From the NCBI GenBank assembly GCA_003550305.1, contig QKYT01000009.1:398229-462228 (forward strand): a DNA stretch of 64,000 nucleotides. Direction: 5' to 3'. How positions within the stretch are numbered: position 1 is the stretch's first letter; the number at the start of each line of letters is the position of its first letter. A program made the translations under genes and the position numbers. This DNA comes from Glomus cerebriforme (Eukaryota; Glomeromycota; Glomeromycetes; Glomerales; Glomeraceae). This document shows, piece after piece, positions 21,433 through 31,180 of this stretch. A model generated the notes under the pieces. It was given only the letters and a program-made list of their open reading frames with translations, ran no database searches and had not been told where the DNA came from.

Positions 21433-22848
21433 TTACCAAAAGAATAAATGAGAGGAAGAACAGATTGTTGTCGAATTTATGGGTTCTATTCGCAATTTAC
21501 TACCATGTCCCAAGGAAACAATAGGATAAACTTGAGAAGAAATAGTATTCCATTCGGAAACTATAGGTTTCTTATTATTATTTATCGAAAATGCACACGT
21601 TCTCTTTTTCATATTCAGATGAACAGTAACAATATCTCCTTCTTTATATTTTGCATCATACCATTTCCATTTTCTTTTATGATAAACATAACCATCAGAC
21701 CCAAGAACCCACCCATGATAATCTTGATCGTCCTTTTTTAAATCCTCATTAATATCACATATGCCGATGTAGACTGTTTTACGTAACTTTTCAATTAAAA
21801 TCTTCCACTCGTAAATTCCTCTACCCTTAAAGATCAAATTTCCCAATATTGATTTCTGCGTAAATTTGGTAACAGTAAATCCATCTTTCAGATCATTATA
21901 ATGAAGTAGAACCATTTCTAGCAAATCTCTATCACTTTCCCACTTAAAAATAGGCACTCCACGAATAAATCCTAATCCCTCGTCCTCATTATCCTCACTC
22001 AATGATATGGAGCGATAACCGTCACTAATACTTTTAATTGGATAAATATCAAAAGGAGCAACATGTTGATCAATTTCTTTTGCATCCATTCGTTTTAAGT
22101 TAATATAATCAATTAATGGGATTAACCGATTTTTTATTCCTTCAATTACTTGTGAAGCACATGGTAAAAAAGATTTTTCTCTCAAGATTTTCTCAACGAG
22201 TGTTTCGTTTTTTGTGACATTTCTTATAACTTTTGCTAACGTATATTGCCAAATATCAAATTCTGATGTCGCAAAAGGAATTTGAGCATCAAGAGTTTTT
22301 TCTAAAAGATATCTTAACCCTTCTAATGATAGTGAATCAATTCTAGTTTTTTCCAGTTTATTCTTGGCTACCCAATCGACTAAAATTTTAGATATTTCAT
22401 TATCCACATTTAGGGAGAACTTTTCGACACATTCTGATAAAAGTTTTTTACCAACATCATCGTCTCCGTCCATCAAAGATTTATTTGTAAATTCAATAAT
22501 AAGATTCTGAAGGTCAACCAAATCAAAACGAATGGATGCATAATAAATTTCAATAACATTATTAACATTCAAGTTTTCTTTTTCAACTTTAGATGTATAT
22601 AAAAATTCCAATATAATTTTCATAGCTGTTGAATTAATATCATTAAATGACAAGCTATTGTTATTCTCCGATTCATTGGATTCAGTGAAAATGCATGAAT
22701 AGAAAAAATCGGAACGAGCCGCTAAAATGGCTTTACATCCATTTATAATTTTTCCGTTCGAACATTTTAAAGTAATATCATGAAACTTTTCATCATCGAT
22801 TATTCGTCTAAAATCATTTTCTAAAGATTTTCCCCTTAAAGAAAACAT
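21433..22848 (-). CDS. BTB-BACK-SPRY protein (array copy 7)
   Basis: 471 aa, intact. BTB is nearly identical to copy 6. From BACK onward it tracks copy 10 (MDGDDDVGKKLLSECVEKFS; GYRSISLSEDNEDEGLGFIR). The variable segment before SPRY is long and distinct (ESDRDLLEMVLLHYNDLKD). SPRY blocks are intact (VYIGICDINEDLKKDDQDY, GWVLGSDGYVYHKRKWKWYD, VTVHLNMKKRTCAFSIN). The C-terminus is extended by a hydrophobic/Ser-rich tail (TTICSSSHLFFW). An out-of-frame ATG at 22864 precedes the used start, as in copy 6. Confidence 0.9.
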   Translation of the reverse strand: MFSLRGKSLENDFRRIIDDEKFHDITLKCSNGKIINGCKAILAARSDFFYSCIFTESNESENNNSLSFNDINSTAMKIILEFLYTSKVEKENLNVNNVIEIYYASIRFDLVDLQNLIIEFTNKSLMDGDDDVGKKLLSECVEKFSLNVDNEISKILVDWVAKNKLEKTRIDSLSLEGLRYLLEKTLDAQIPFATSEFDIWQYTLAKVIRNVTKNETLVEKILREKSFLPCASQVIEGIKNRLIPLIDYINLKRMDAKEIDQHVAPFDIYPIKSISDGYRSISLSEDNEDEGLGFIRGVPIFKWESDRDLLEMVLLHYNDLKDGFTVTKFTQKSILGNLIFKGRGIYEWKILIEKLRKTVYIGICDINEDLKKDDQDYHGWVLGSDGYVYHKRKWKWYDAKYKEGDIVTVHLNMKKRTCAFSINNNKKPIVSEWNTISSQVYPIVSLGHGSKLRIEPINSTTICSSSHLFFW

Positions 22849-22864
22849 CGGTTTTAATTTTCAT
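22814..22864 (-). promoter_or_regulatory. Overlapping upstream ORF at copy 7 start
   Basis: Same arrangement as copy 6: the ancestral ATG at 22864 is out of frame with the used ATG and opens a 16-codon frame that ends inside the coding region. Confidence 0.45.
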
Positions 22865-22939
22865 TATACCGTATTATTTTATAGAATTGATGGGAAATTT
22901 TTTGAGCGTTAAATTTATCCAAAAAAAAATGTTCCTCTG

Positions 22940-22958
22940 AACTAACTATTTAAGTTAG
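22940..22958 (-). promoter_or_regulatory. Conserved upstream near-palindrome, copy 7
   Basis: AACTAACTATTTAAGTTAG, one base shorter in the centre than in copy 6, about 92-110 bases before the ATG. Confidence 0.4.
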
Positions 22959-23537
22959 TATTCTTTTGTGATGCACTCTAGGAAAAGTTAATACATAAAT
23001 TACGTAAATTCTTATGGCTAAAAAAAAATGGGCAGACGCGTAAATTAACTACAATGATAATCATTAAAAAAAATTGGCCACGGTCACTATTTTCTATGTG
23101 TAATGGCTTTTTTTGGCGTAATTCTCATATTATTCAAGTTTTCAATTAATTTAGGCTGGAATTATAAATTTGGCCAGAATTAATAAAATTCTGAAATATT
23201 TTTAAATCAATAGTTTAAGTCGATTAAAAAAATCTACTTTTCGTTAAATTATGCGTTGAACAGTTTAATAGAAATGATTTAACATAAAACCAAACTTAAA
23301 GTATGTGATAGCTCTTTATTATTTTAGTTGTTTTTTTTTATTGAAAAAAAAATTGTTCCCTTTTTTACAAAACATTTTTAAAGTGAATCTAATGCTATTT
23401 TTCTTGAAGATTGTTCGACGAATTTTATTATGGTGGCTCAATATTATATGTAATGTTACAACAATGGAATTTTTCGACGAGGAGCATTTGTATAATTTAG
23501 CCATGTTCATTTTTTTAAAAATAGAGTAGAAAATTTA
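22959..23537. other. Spacer between copies 7 and 8
   Basis: Duplicated flank DNA. GAATTTTTCGACGAGGAGCA and TTTGTATAATTTAGCCATG (about 23466-23505) match the downstream flanks of copies 7 and 10. Open frames at 23305-23529 on both strands lie in this repeat and are not supported as genes. Confidence 0.45.
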
Positions 23538-24935
23538 CTAAATTTTTGACGAATTTATGGGTTCTATTCGCAATTTACTACCATGTCCCAAGGAAACAAC
23601 GGGATAAACTTGAGAAGGAATATTTTTCCATTCAGAAACTATAAATTTCTTATTATTATTTATAGAAAATCCACATGTTTTCTTTTTCATATCCAGATGA
23701 ACAGTAACCTTATCACCTTCTTTATATTTTGCATCATACCGTTTCCATTTTCCTTCATGGTAGGCATAACCATCAGATCCAAGAACCCATCCATGATAAC
23801 CTTGATCATTTTTTCTCAAATCATCATTAATATTACATATGCCAATGTAGACTGTTTTACATAAATTTTCAATTAAAATATTCCACTCGTAAACTCCTCT
23901 ACCCTTAAATTTCAAATTTCCCGTTATTGATCTTTGTATATTAAATTGTTCGGTAACAGTAAATCCATCATTCGGAACATGAAAAAATGAAGATAGAAAC
24001 CTTGATGTCTGTTCCGGCCTATCAATTTTCCACTTAAAAATAGGCACTCCACGAATAAATCCTAATCCCTCCTCATTACCCTCATCCAATGATATGGAGC
24101 GATAACCGTCACTAATACTTTTAGCTGAATAAATTTCAAAAGGAGCAACATGTTGATCAATTTCTTTTGCATCCATTCGTTTTAAGTCAATATAACGAAT
24201 TAATGTGTTTAAATGAATTTTTATCTCTTTAATTTCTTGTGAATTACATAACGAAAAAGATTTTTCATCCAAGATTTTCTCAACGAGCGATTCGTTTTGT
24301 ACGATCTTTCTTGTAACTTTTTTTAAGGCATATTGCCAAATATCAAATTCTGGTGTCGCGAAAGGAATTTGAGCTTTAAATGTTTTTTCTAAAAGATATC
24401 TTAAACCTTCTAATGATAATGAATCAATTTTGGTTTTTTCCAGTTTATTCTTGGCTACCCAATCGACTAGAATTTTAGATATTTCGTTATCCACTTTTAA
24501 GGAGAATTTTTCGACACATTCTGATAAAAGTTTTTTACCAACATCGTCTCCGACCATTAAAAATTTCTTGATAAAGCCAATAATAAGATCCTGAAGGTCA
24601 ATCAAATCAAAATAAATGGATGCATAATAAGCTTCAATACCATTACTAACAGTTATTTTTTCTTCTTCAACTTTAGATGTATATAAAAATTCCAAAATAA
24701 TTTTCATAGCTGTTGAATTAATATCGTCAAATGAAAATTTATTATTATTCTTCGATTTAGTAAAAATGTATGAATAGAAAAAATCGGAACGAGTAGCTAA
24801 AATAGCTTTGCAACCATATATAATTTTTCCATCCGAACATTTTAAAGCAATGTCATGAAAATTTTCATCATTGATTACTCGTCTAAGGTCACCTTCTAAA
24901 GATTTTCCTCGTGGAGAAGGATTATTAATTTTCAT
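23538..24935 (-). CDS. BTB-BACK-SPRY protein (array copy 8)
   Basis: 465 aa, intact. The start is MKINNPSPRGKSLEGDLRRV. BTB at about 15-115 contains FHDIALKCSDGKIIYGCKAI; BACK at about 120-230. The segment before SPRY is the longest among the intact copies (IDRPEQTSRFLSSFFHVPND). SPRY has small changes at usually fixed places: SITGNLKFKGRG, RKNDQGYHGWVLGSDGYAYH and KKTCGFSIN (Gly for Ala). The copy-10 segment (RQEQALRFLP) is the nearest relative of this variable part. Predicted Cullin-3 adaptor. Confidence 0.9.
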   Translation of the reverse strand: MKINNPSPRGKSLEGDLRRVINDENFHDIALKCSDGKIIYGCKAILATRSDFFYSYIFTKSKNNNKFSFDDINSTAMKIILEFLYTSKVEEEKITVSNGIEAYYASIYFDLIDLQDLIIGFIKKFLMVGDDVGKKLLSECVEKFSLKVDNEISKILVDWVAKNKLEKTKIDSLSLEGLRYLLEKTFKAQIPFATPEFDIWQYALKKVTRKIVQNESLVEKILDEKSFSLCNSQEIKEIKIHLNTLIRYIDLKRMDAKEIDQHVAPFEIYSAKSISDGYRSISLDEGNEEGLGFIRGVPIFKWKIDRPEQTSRFLSSFFHVPNDGFTVTEQFNIQRSITGNLKFKGRGVYEWNILIENLCKTVYIGICNINDDLRKNDQGYHGWVLGSDGYAYHEGKWKRYDAKYKEGDKVTVHLDMKKKTCGFSINNNKKFIVSEWKNIPSQVYPVVSLGHGSKLRIEPINSSKI

Positions 24936-25016
24936 TGTATAGTATTTAATAGGATGAAAATTTTTTTTGGTTGAACGTTAAAATTCCCCAAAAATTTTAT
25001 AGTTAGATTTCTCTGA

Positions 25017-25034
25017 CTAACTAAATTAAGTTAG
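25017..25034 (-). promoter_or_regulatory. Conserved upstream near-palindrome, copy 8
   Basis: CTAACTAAATTAAGTTAG, about 82-99 bases before the ATG. In this copy the centre reads TAAATTAA, making it close to a perfect palindrome. Confidence 0.4.
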
Positions 25035-25539
25035 GCATAAATTAACCATAATGATAATTGTGATTTATATTGTTTTATTGATCCACAAAAAGCACTGGAC
25101 ATTAAAGAAAGCGTGCCATTTACTAAAAAGATAAAAAAATATTGCAGATCAATAAAATATACCTTTCGTCACGCTTAACAGTTTTTGTTTTCGATATCTA
25201 GTACTTATCTAGTTCTTTACGTGTTAATTATTTTTTTCTTTTAAAAAAAAATTTGTTTTAACCTCCCACAGACATTTTTAAAGGTGAGTTTAATTATTAT
25301 TATTATTTTTTGAAGTAGATGGTTATTCAAACATTTTTTATTGTGGTGGCTTAGATGCTTAGTAAGTTAGTATTAACATATATAATCATTAATCATTCCT
25401 AACAATTAGGCATTAAGGGTGAACACCGTCAATTTTTATATTAAAATAACATCACACCAGTATTACATCGGTGTAATATCGAACTGGTGTAGTATGGCAA
25501 TTTCATAAATAGAGTAAGAATAAAATTTTGACGATTTCT
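25035..25539. other. Spacer with a hairpin-forming inverted repeat
   Basis: ATCCACAAAAAGCACTGGAC and downstream sequence recur at about 29410. Near 25451-25490 ACACCAGTATTACATCGGTG and TAATATCGAACTGGTGT can fold on themselves. No gene. Confidence 0.4.
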
Positions 25540-26270
25540 GATTCTATTTGCAATTTACTATTATGTAGAATATAAATGAGAAGGAATATTTTTTCATTCT
25601 ATAATTGGCATTCATCGAATTCCAATATTTATATTTCTCATGGAAGCTTTGTTCAAATAAAGTGTTCGAGGAATTAGAATTCCTTATATTCTATAATAAA
25701 TATTAAATTCCAAAAGAATGTTTTTATTTAACAAAAAAAATTATATATATGGTATAATCGGTATACTGTATGTAAAGCTGTAATAAAGATATTTCGTACT
25801 AGTTCTTCATGAGCTTCTTCTCATGTCCCAAGGAGGCACTAGGATAAACTCGAAAGGAACATTTTCCATTCAGTAAGTGTAGATATCTTATTATTATTGA
25901 TTGAAAATGTGCACAGTAAACATCATAAAATTTTTACACTATCAACCTTGGATCAATAAATCCTTTTATTAATATTACATATACCGAAACATGTAATTTT
26001 CAACTGAAAGATACAATACCTGTAAATTTCATTATTTTATTACACTAAAATCACATCCTTAAATATTGATTCGGTTGATAATTGCTCAACAACAAATCCA
26101 TAATTGTTTGTTTGATCATCTGCTGATGTACAGTATCTTATTCATTATTTTCCAGGTGTGTACTCCCATGAATAGATTCAAATTCCTTATCCTTTGTTTG
26201 GAAAAATAAATATCTTTGAGTTTTTCATTTAAACAATATTAAGAGATAATTAAATTTATTATGAATTACA
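25540..26270 (-). pseudogene. Decayed SPRY-end fragments of BTB-BACK-SPRY copies
   Basis: Two eroded C-terminal ends. The first (about 25540-25665) still has the terminal GCAATTTACTA and GAGAAGGAATATT blocks. The second (about 25806-26250) reads like copy 5 with many small deletions: ATGTCCCAAGGAGGCACTAGG, TTATTATTGATTGAAAATGTGCAC, AATATTACATATACCG, AAATATTGATTCGGTTG and AACAACAAATCCATAATT. Reading frames are destroyed throughout. Confidence 0.75.
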
Positions 26271-26934
26271 CTTTACTGAAATGTTTTAAATTGTATATAT
26301 ACATAGTAACCAAATTGTGACCAAATAATATAGCTTTTAGCTATAAATTTGATACGATCTAGTAACACATTAGTCTACTATGATAAAGAATTAGTCAACA
26401 TGCAGTTACTGCGCATTAAGACGATCATAAATCAATTTCACGACTAAAACAATAAATATACTGTATTAACATCTATTTATTAGAATGTTGTTAAAAAAGT
26501 GGTCAAAAATTTATTAAAGAAATCAATTTACCCGACTCAAAAAAAATTTCGTAAAGAAATGGGAGAATATTTGTTCAAAAATCATGAAGATTATATTAAT
26601 AATTTTACATCAAAGTACAAGAAATATTTTTATAGAAACGTAAGTTTCAGTAGAATTAGAAGTTCTGCATTATTTATCTGACTTTTTTTTATCCAATAAG
26701 TTTTATTTATTTTCTGTTAGATTCTACAACAAATTAGAAACACTGAATAAAGGAACAAAAATGCAGTATTTTCTGTATTCAGAAAGCAGCAACTTCTACC
26801 ATAAAAACAAATGCACTATCTGCAGCTGTAGACAAATGGAAGAATGGAATAGCTGTAAAAATTGTCATAACAAATTATTTAAACTGATGGATGCAGGTAA
26901 TAAAAAAATCAATAATAATGCTTTGTCAAAAATG
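26271..26934. other. Unassigned stretch with a possible small spliced ORF
   Basis: A 60-codon frame from 26499 (KKFRKEMGEYLFKNHEDY) is followed after a GTAAGT-like site (26641) and a TTAG acceptor (about 26721) by a frame at 26761-26952 with C-x2-C and C-x2-C pairs (CTICSCRQM...SCKNCH). This could be a small zinc-binding exon, but no family is recognised and it runs into a BTB relic. Low confidence that it is a gene. Confidence 0.2.
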
Positions 26935-27360
26935 AATAGTGAAAATGGATGAATAGAAAAATCGGAACGAATTGCTAAGATTGCTTTATATCCATTTATA
27001 ATTTTTCCATCCGAACATTTTAAAGTAATATCATGAAACTTTTAATCATCGATTATTCGTCTAAACTCTTTTTTTTTTTTTTTGTTTTAACAGCATATTT
27101 TATTAATTGTAATTGTAATAGAAAATAAAACACAAAATACATAAAAAAATAAAATATATGGATCTCGTTTCTATCTAGTTTACATAAATAAGAATTTAAA
27201 AAGTAAAACTAATCTAAATGCCTACGCTATAAACCTAATATAAAAACATATCCAGTATACAACTTCACAATGAGAGGTCGCAACCAGATCGACCATCCAG
27301 AAAGTATCCGATTATTCGTCTAAACTCATTTTCTAAAGATCTTCCTCTTAAAGAAAACAT
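26935..27360 (-). pseudogene. BTB N-terminal relic split by a retroposon
   Basis: About 26935-27068 and 27328-27360 together equal the first BTB segment of a copy-6/7-like gene (compare 22690-22848). The 240-bp retroposon at 27069-27308 separates them. The rest of the gene is missing. The upstream near-palindrome survives at 27451-27470. Confidence 0.8.
27069..27308 (-). mobile_element. Poly(A) retroposon insertion (SINE or 5'-truncated LINE) with 19-bp TSD
   Basis: A 240-bp insert begins on the plus strand with 15 T (27069-27083), that is, a poly(A) tail on the minus strand. It is flanked by the exact 19-bp direct repeat CGATTATTCGTCTAAACTC at 27050-27068 and 27309-27327. Poly(A) plus a long target duplication is the hallmark of LINE-type target-primed insertion. 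The minus-strand head contains GGTTGCGACC, a weak resemblance to a Pol III B box, so a SINE is possible. No ORF. Confidence 0.85.
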
Positions 27361-27809
27361 CAGTTTTAATTTTCATTATACCGTATTATTTTATAGAATT
27401 GATGGGAAATTTTTTGAGCGTTTAAATTTATCCAAAAAAAATGCCTTCTGAACTAACTAATTTAAGTTAGTATTCTTTTGTGATGCATTCTTGGAAAGTA
27501 AATTTTTATGGCTAAAAAAATATACACGTCATAATTTAGGCTGGAATTATAAATTTCGCCAAATAATACAGTAATATTTTAATTATGCTGATCGATCGAA
27601 GGTATGTTCCTTTTTTACAAAAATAATTTTAAAGGTGAATCATAGAGAAGCTTAATAGTTTTTTATGCTTTTATTCTTAATTTTTTTTCCTTGTAGATTG
27701 TCCACAAATTTTTTATTACGATAGCTTAATATTAATATGTTACATTGATTTAATTAAAGGAAATGGAATTTTTCAGTGAGGAGTATTTGTATAATTTAGC
27801 TATGTTTAT
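27361..27809. other. Duplicated flank between the relic and copy 10
   Basis: Repeats the copy-6/7 upstream region (CATTATACCGTATTATTTTA, the near-palindrome, TTATGGCTAAAAAAATATAC), then the copy-7/8 downstream region (TTTTTCAGTGAGGAGTATTT). No gene. Confidence 0.5.
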
Positions 27810-29270
27810 TTACCTTATAAAAATCTCAGGCATGTTACCATAAAAATAAAGAGGAAGAATAGAGTTTGACGAATTTATGGGTTCTATTCGCAATTTACTA
27901 CCATGTCCCAAGGAAACAATAGGATAAATTTGAGAAGGAATAGTATTCCATTCGGAAACTATAGGTTTCTTATTATTATTTATAGAAAATGCACATGTTC
28001 TCTTTTTCATATCCAGATGAACAGTAACAATATCTCCTTCTTTATATTTTGCATCATACCATTTCCATTTTCCTTTATGGTAAACATAACCATCAGATCC
28101 AAGAACCCACCCATGATAATCTTGATCATTCTTTTTCAAATCCTCATTAATATCACATATGCCGATGTAGACCGTTTTACTTAACTTTTCAATTAAAATC
28201 TTCCACTCGTAAACTCCTCTACCCTTAAAGATCAAATTTCCCAATATTGATTTCTGCGTGAGTTCGGTAACAGTAAATCCATCTTTCGAACCATTATAAG
28301 GTAGAAACCTTAACGCCTGTTCTTGTCTATTACTTTTCCACTTAAAAATGGGCACTCCACGAATAAATCCTAGTCCCTCATCCTCATTATCCTCATTCAA
28401 TGATATGGAGCGATAACCGTCACTAATACTTTTTGCTGGATAAATATCAAAAGGAGCAACATGTTGATCAATTTCTTTTGCATCCATTCGTTTTAAGTTA
28501 ATGTAACCAATTAATGGGGTTAACCGGTTTTTTATTCCTTCAATTTCTTGTGAAGCACACGGCGAAAAAGATTTTTCCCTCAAGATTTTCTCGAGTGTTT
28601 CATTACTTGTGACATTTCTTATAACTTTTGCTAACGTATATTGCCAAATATCAAATTCTGGTGTCGCAAAAGGAATTTGAGCATCAAGAGTTTTTTCTAA
28701 AAGATATCTTAAACCTTCTAATGATAATGAATCAATTTTAGTTTTTTCCAGTTTATTCTTGGCTACACAATCGATTAAAATTCTAGATATTTCATTATCC
28801 ACATTTAAAGAGAATTTTTCGACACATTCTGATAATAGTTTTTTAACAACATCTTCGTCTCCGATCAAAGATATCTTTGTAAATTTAATAATATAATCTT
28901 GAAGGTCAATCAATTCAAAATAAATGGATGCATAATAAACTTCAATAACATTATTAACAGTTAAGTTTTCTTTTTTAATTCTAGATGTATATAGATATTC
29001 CAATATAATTTTCATAGCTGTTGAATTAATATCGTTAAATGAACAGCTATTCTTATTCTCCGATTCAGTAAAAATGTATGAATAGAAAAAATCGGAACGA
29101 GCTGCTAAAATGGCTTTACATCCATTTATAATTTTTCCGTCTGAACATTTTAAAGCAAAATCATGAAATCTTTCATCCTCGATTATTTGTCTAAAGTCAT
29201 TTTCTAAAGATGTCCCTCGTGGAGAAGAATTATTAGAATTATTAGAATTATTTGAATTATTAATCCTCAT
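27810..29270 (-). CDS. BTB-BACK-SPRY protein (array copy 10)
   Basis: 486 aa, the longest intact copy. The N-terminus MRINNSNNSNNSNNSSPRG carries an Asn/Asn/Ser repeat from an AATTATTAG-type microsatellite (about 29228-29265). BTB begins FHDFALKCSDGKIINGCKAI. BACK has the variant ILIDCVAKNKLEKTKIDS (Cys for the usual Trp). The segment before SPRY is SNRQEQALRFLPYNGSKDGF. SPRY is complete. The C-terminal tail is long and hydrophobic (SSNSILPLYFYGNMPEIFIR) and is not shared with copies 1-6. Confidence 0.9.
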   Translation of the reverse strand: MRINNSNNSNNSNNSSPRGTSLENDFRQIIEDERFHDFALKCSDGKIINGCKAILAARSDFFYSYIFTESENKNSCSFNDINSTAMKIILEYLYTSRIKKENLTVNNVIEVYYASIYFELIDLQDYIIKFTKISLIGDEDVVKKLLSECVEKFSLNVDNEISRILIDCVAKNKLEKTKIDSLSLEGLRYLLEKTLDAQIPFATPEFDIWQYTLAKVIRNVTSNETLEKILREKSFSPCASQEIEGIKNRLTPLIGYINLKRMDAKEIDQHVAPFDIYPAKSISDGYRSISLNEDNEDEGLGFIRGVPIFKWKSNRQEQALRFLPYNGSKDGFTVTELTQKSILGNLIFKGRGVYEWKILIEKLSKTVYIGICDINEDLKKNDQDYHGWVLGSDGYVYHKGKWKWYDAKYKEGDIVTVHLDMKKRTCAFSINNNKKPIVSEWNTIPSQIYPIVSLGHGSKLRIEPINSSNSILPLYFYGNMPEIFIR

Positions 29271-29347
29271 TGTTCAGAATTAATAGAATGAAAAATTTTT
29301 TTAATTGAGCGTTAGATTTATCCCAAAAATTTGTTAGATTTCCTCTT

Positions 29348-29366
29348 GACTAACTAATTTAAGTTA
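29348..29366 (-). promoter_or_regulatory. Conserved upstream near-palindrome, copy 10
   Basis: ACTAACTAATTTAAGTTAG, about 78-96 bases before the ATG. It is preceded by TTAGATTTCCTCT, also seen before decayed copy 4. Confidence 0.4.
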
Positions 29367-30639
29367 GACGTAAATTAACTACAATGATAATTGTTGATTT
29401 ATATTGTTTTATTGATCCACAAAAAAAAACCATTGGACATTTAAAGAAAACGGTGATATCATACAGTACTACGCATGGTGTATTTTATACACCCGGCGTA
29501 ATATTCCTACAACCCCAGCGTAGTATTTTTTTTGCGCATGTGAATTAAACTTTATTAGTCACATGCAAGTTTATATAGCTCTTTATTACCTATCCCTCCT
29601 TTTTTTTTCATTTAAATATTTACAGTTTTAACAATATGAGTGGCTCTATTTGCAAACAAAGAATCAGAAAAAGTATAAAATAAACAAAGATGACAATAGT
29701 GTGAAAATATGGATGCCTTACCGAAATTTGATCGGAAAACATTAGAAATCCTGTAATTAGGCGTCCAAAGGGAAGACCACCAGGAAATGCTAAATTTAAA
29801 AGCCTTTTGGAGTTTTCTAATGAAAATGCTAATGCCGAACTCAAAACAAATGTAGTTTGTGTAATAATATAGGACACAATCATGACAAATTGGTAAGTTT
29901 TGTTAGGAATCGGTTGTAACATTGGTTGTAGCATTGTTTGGTTTAGGATATAAGTGTTAAAACTTTGCTTGCAACATTGGTTTAGGGTAAGGGATTAATC
30001 TTTGCTTGCAACATTATTGGTTTAGAGTAAGGATGTGAAAGTAATTTAGAAAAAAAAAACGTTGGAGCCCGGTAGGGGCCCCCATAAGTAAAACTCGCAT
30101 AGCTTCAGTTATTCTGTTTTTTTTATTATGTAGATTTGGGAAATTATAGTTTTTTTTTTACCTAATTATGCAGATTACAAATATTCAGTGTATTTTTATA
30201 AGTAATTTGAAATAGTTTCAATTATATAAAGGGATGCGCACAAAAAAATTGTAACTTAATATTTATTTTAGAAAATTTTATCCAATGCATAAAATTTTAA
30301 TAATTTCATTTTTTATATACACCCCTGCATTTTGCGCAGGTATCTAGAAAATAAAAACCCTTTTTTTAATATGCAGCCTTTCGTCACGCTTAACAGTTCT
30401 TTTTCGATATCTATTTCTTTACGTGTTAATTTATTTTTTTTCTTAAAAAAAAATTTGTTCTAACTTCCAACAGACGTTTTAAAGGTGAATTTATTTATTA
30501 TTATTTTTTTTCGAAATAGGTTGGTTATTCAAACATTTTTTATTGTGGTAGCTTAGACGCTTAGTATTAACGTGTAATGTTACAGTGAGAAGCATTTATA
30601 TAATTTAACCATTATTTTTCTTCAGAAACAATATTATGT
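29367..30639. other. Spacer with tandem repeat; one doubtful membrane ORF
   Basis: A 104-codon frame on the minus strand (29934 to 29620) has two hydrophobic stretches (FVMIVSYIITQTTFVLSSAL; IVIFVYFILFLILCLQI) but no known family. It starts within a short tandem repeat (CTTTGCTTGCAACATT twice, about 29963-30021), so it is not called as a gene. About 30380-30480 repeats the flank seen at 25160-25275. A GC-rich patch (GAGCCCGGTAGGGGCCCCCA) sits near 30066. Confidence 0.35.
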
Positions 30640-31180
30640 CCCCAAAGAAAATAATTGAGAAGGAATATCTTTTAATTCTATAATTGGTATTCATCGAGTT
30701 CCAATATTTATATTTCTCATGGAAGCTTTGTATTGAACCTTCAAGCCAAGTTTTATCTTCTGAAAATAAAAGATTCAATATTCAGTTAAAACATTTCGAT
30801 TGCAAACTTCTAGGTTCGAGGAATTAGCTTTATTTAAATAAAAATAATGTATATATTCATGAGTTTCTATACATAAACTACTCCCATGTCCTAAGGATGC
30901 AATAGGATAAATTCGACAAAAGAATATTTGCCATTTCAATAACTATAGATATCCTATTATTATTGATGGAAAATGTATTGATATCTTTCCTTATGAATCC
31001 ACTTAGTAATAATTATTTTTCGTTTTTTCCTCCCAATGGTAAACGGTATAACAATTATGATGAGCTTAAAGGTCAATCGAATCAGGAAGCATAATAGACT
31101 TCAACATTATTAAAATGGCTTTACATCTTTACATCCATACTATATATATCTGAACTTTTAAAGATGTCATGTTCTTTTAT
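30640..31180 (-). pseudogene. Decayed BTB-BACK-SPRY copy
   Basis: About 30640-30735 matches the relic at about 25560-25660, including the post-gene stretch TTCCAATATTTATATTTCTC, so the two relics share an already decayed ancestor. About 30880-31000 holds a SPRY end (CTCCCATGTCCTAAGGATGC, TATTATTATTGATGGAAAAT). About 31050-31180 holds BTB scraps (CATAATAGACTTCAACATTA, AAAATGGCTTTACATC). The N-terminal end continues beyond an inserted element at about 31824-31870 (AAAATCATTTAGATCTTCCTC). Confidence 0.75.

Noticed and set aside
29620..29934. ORF with two hydrophobic stretches
   Set aside because: Starts in a tandem repeat, no known family; could be chance in AT-rich DNA. Mentioned only in the spacer entry.
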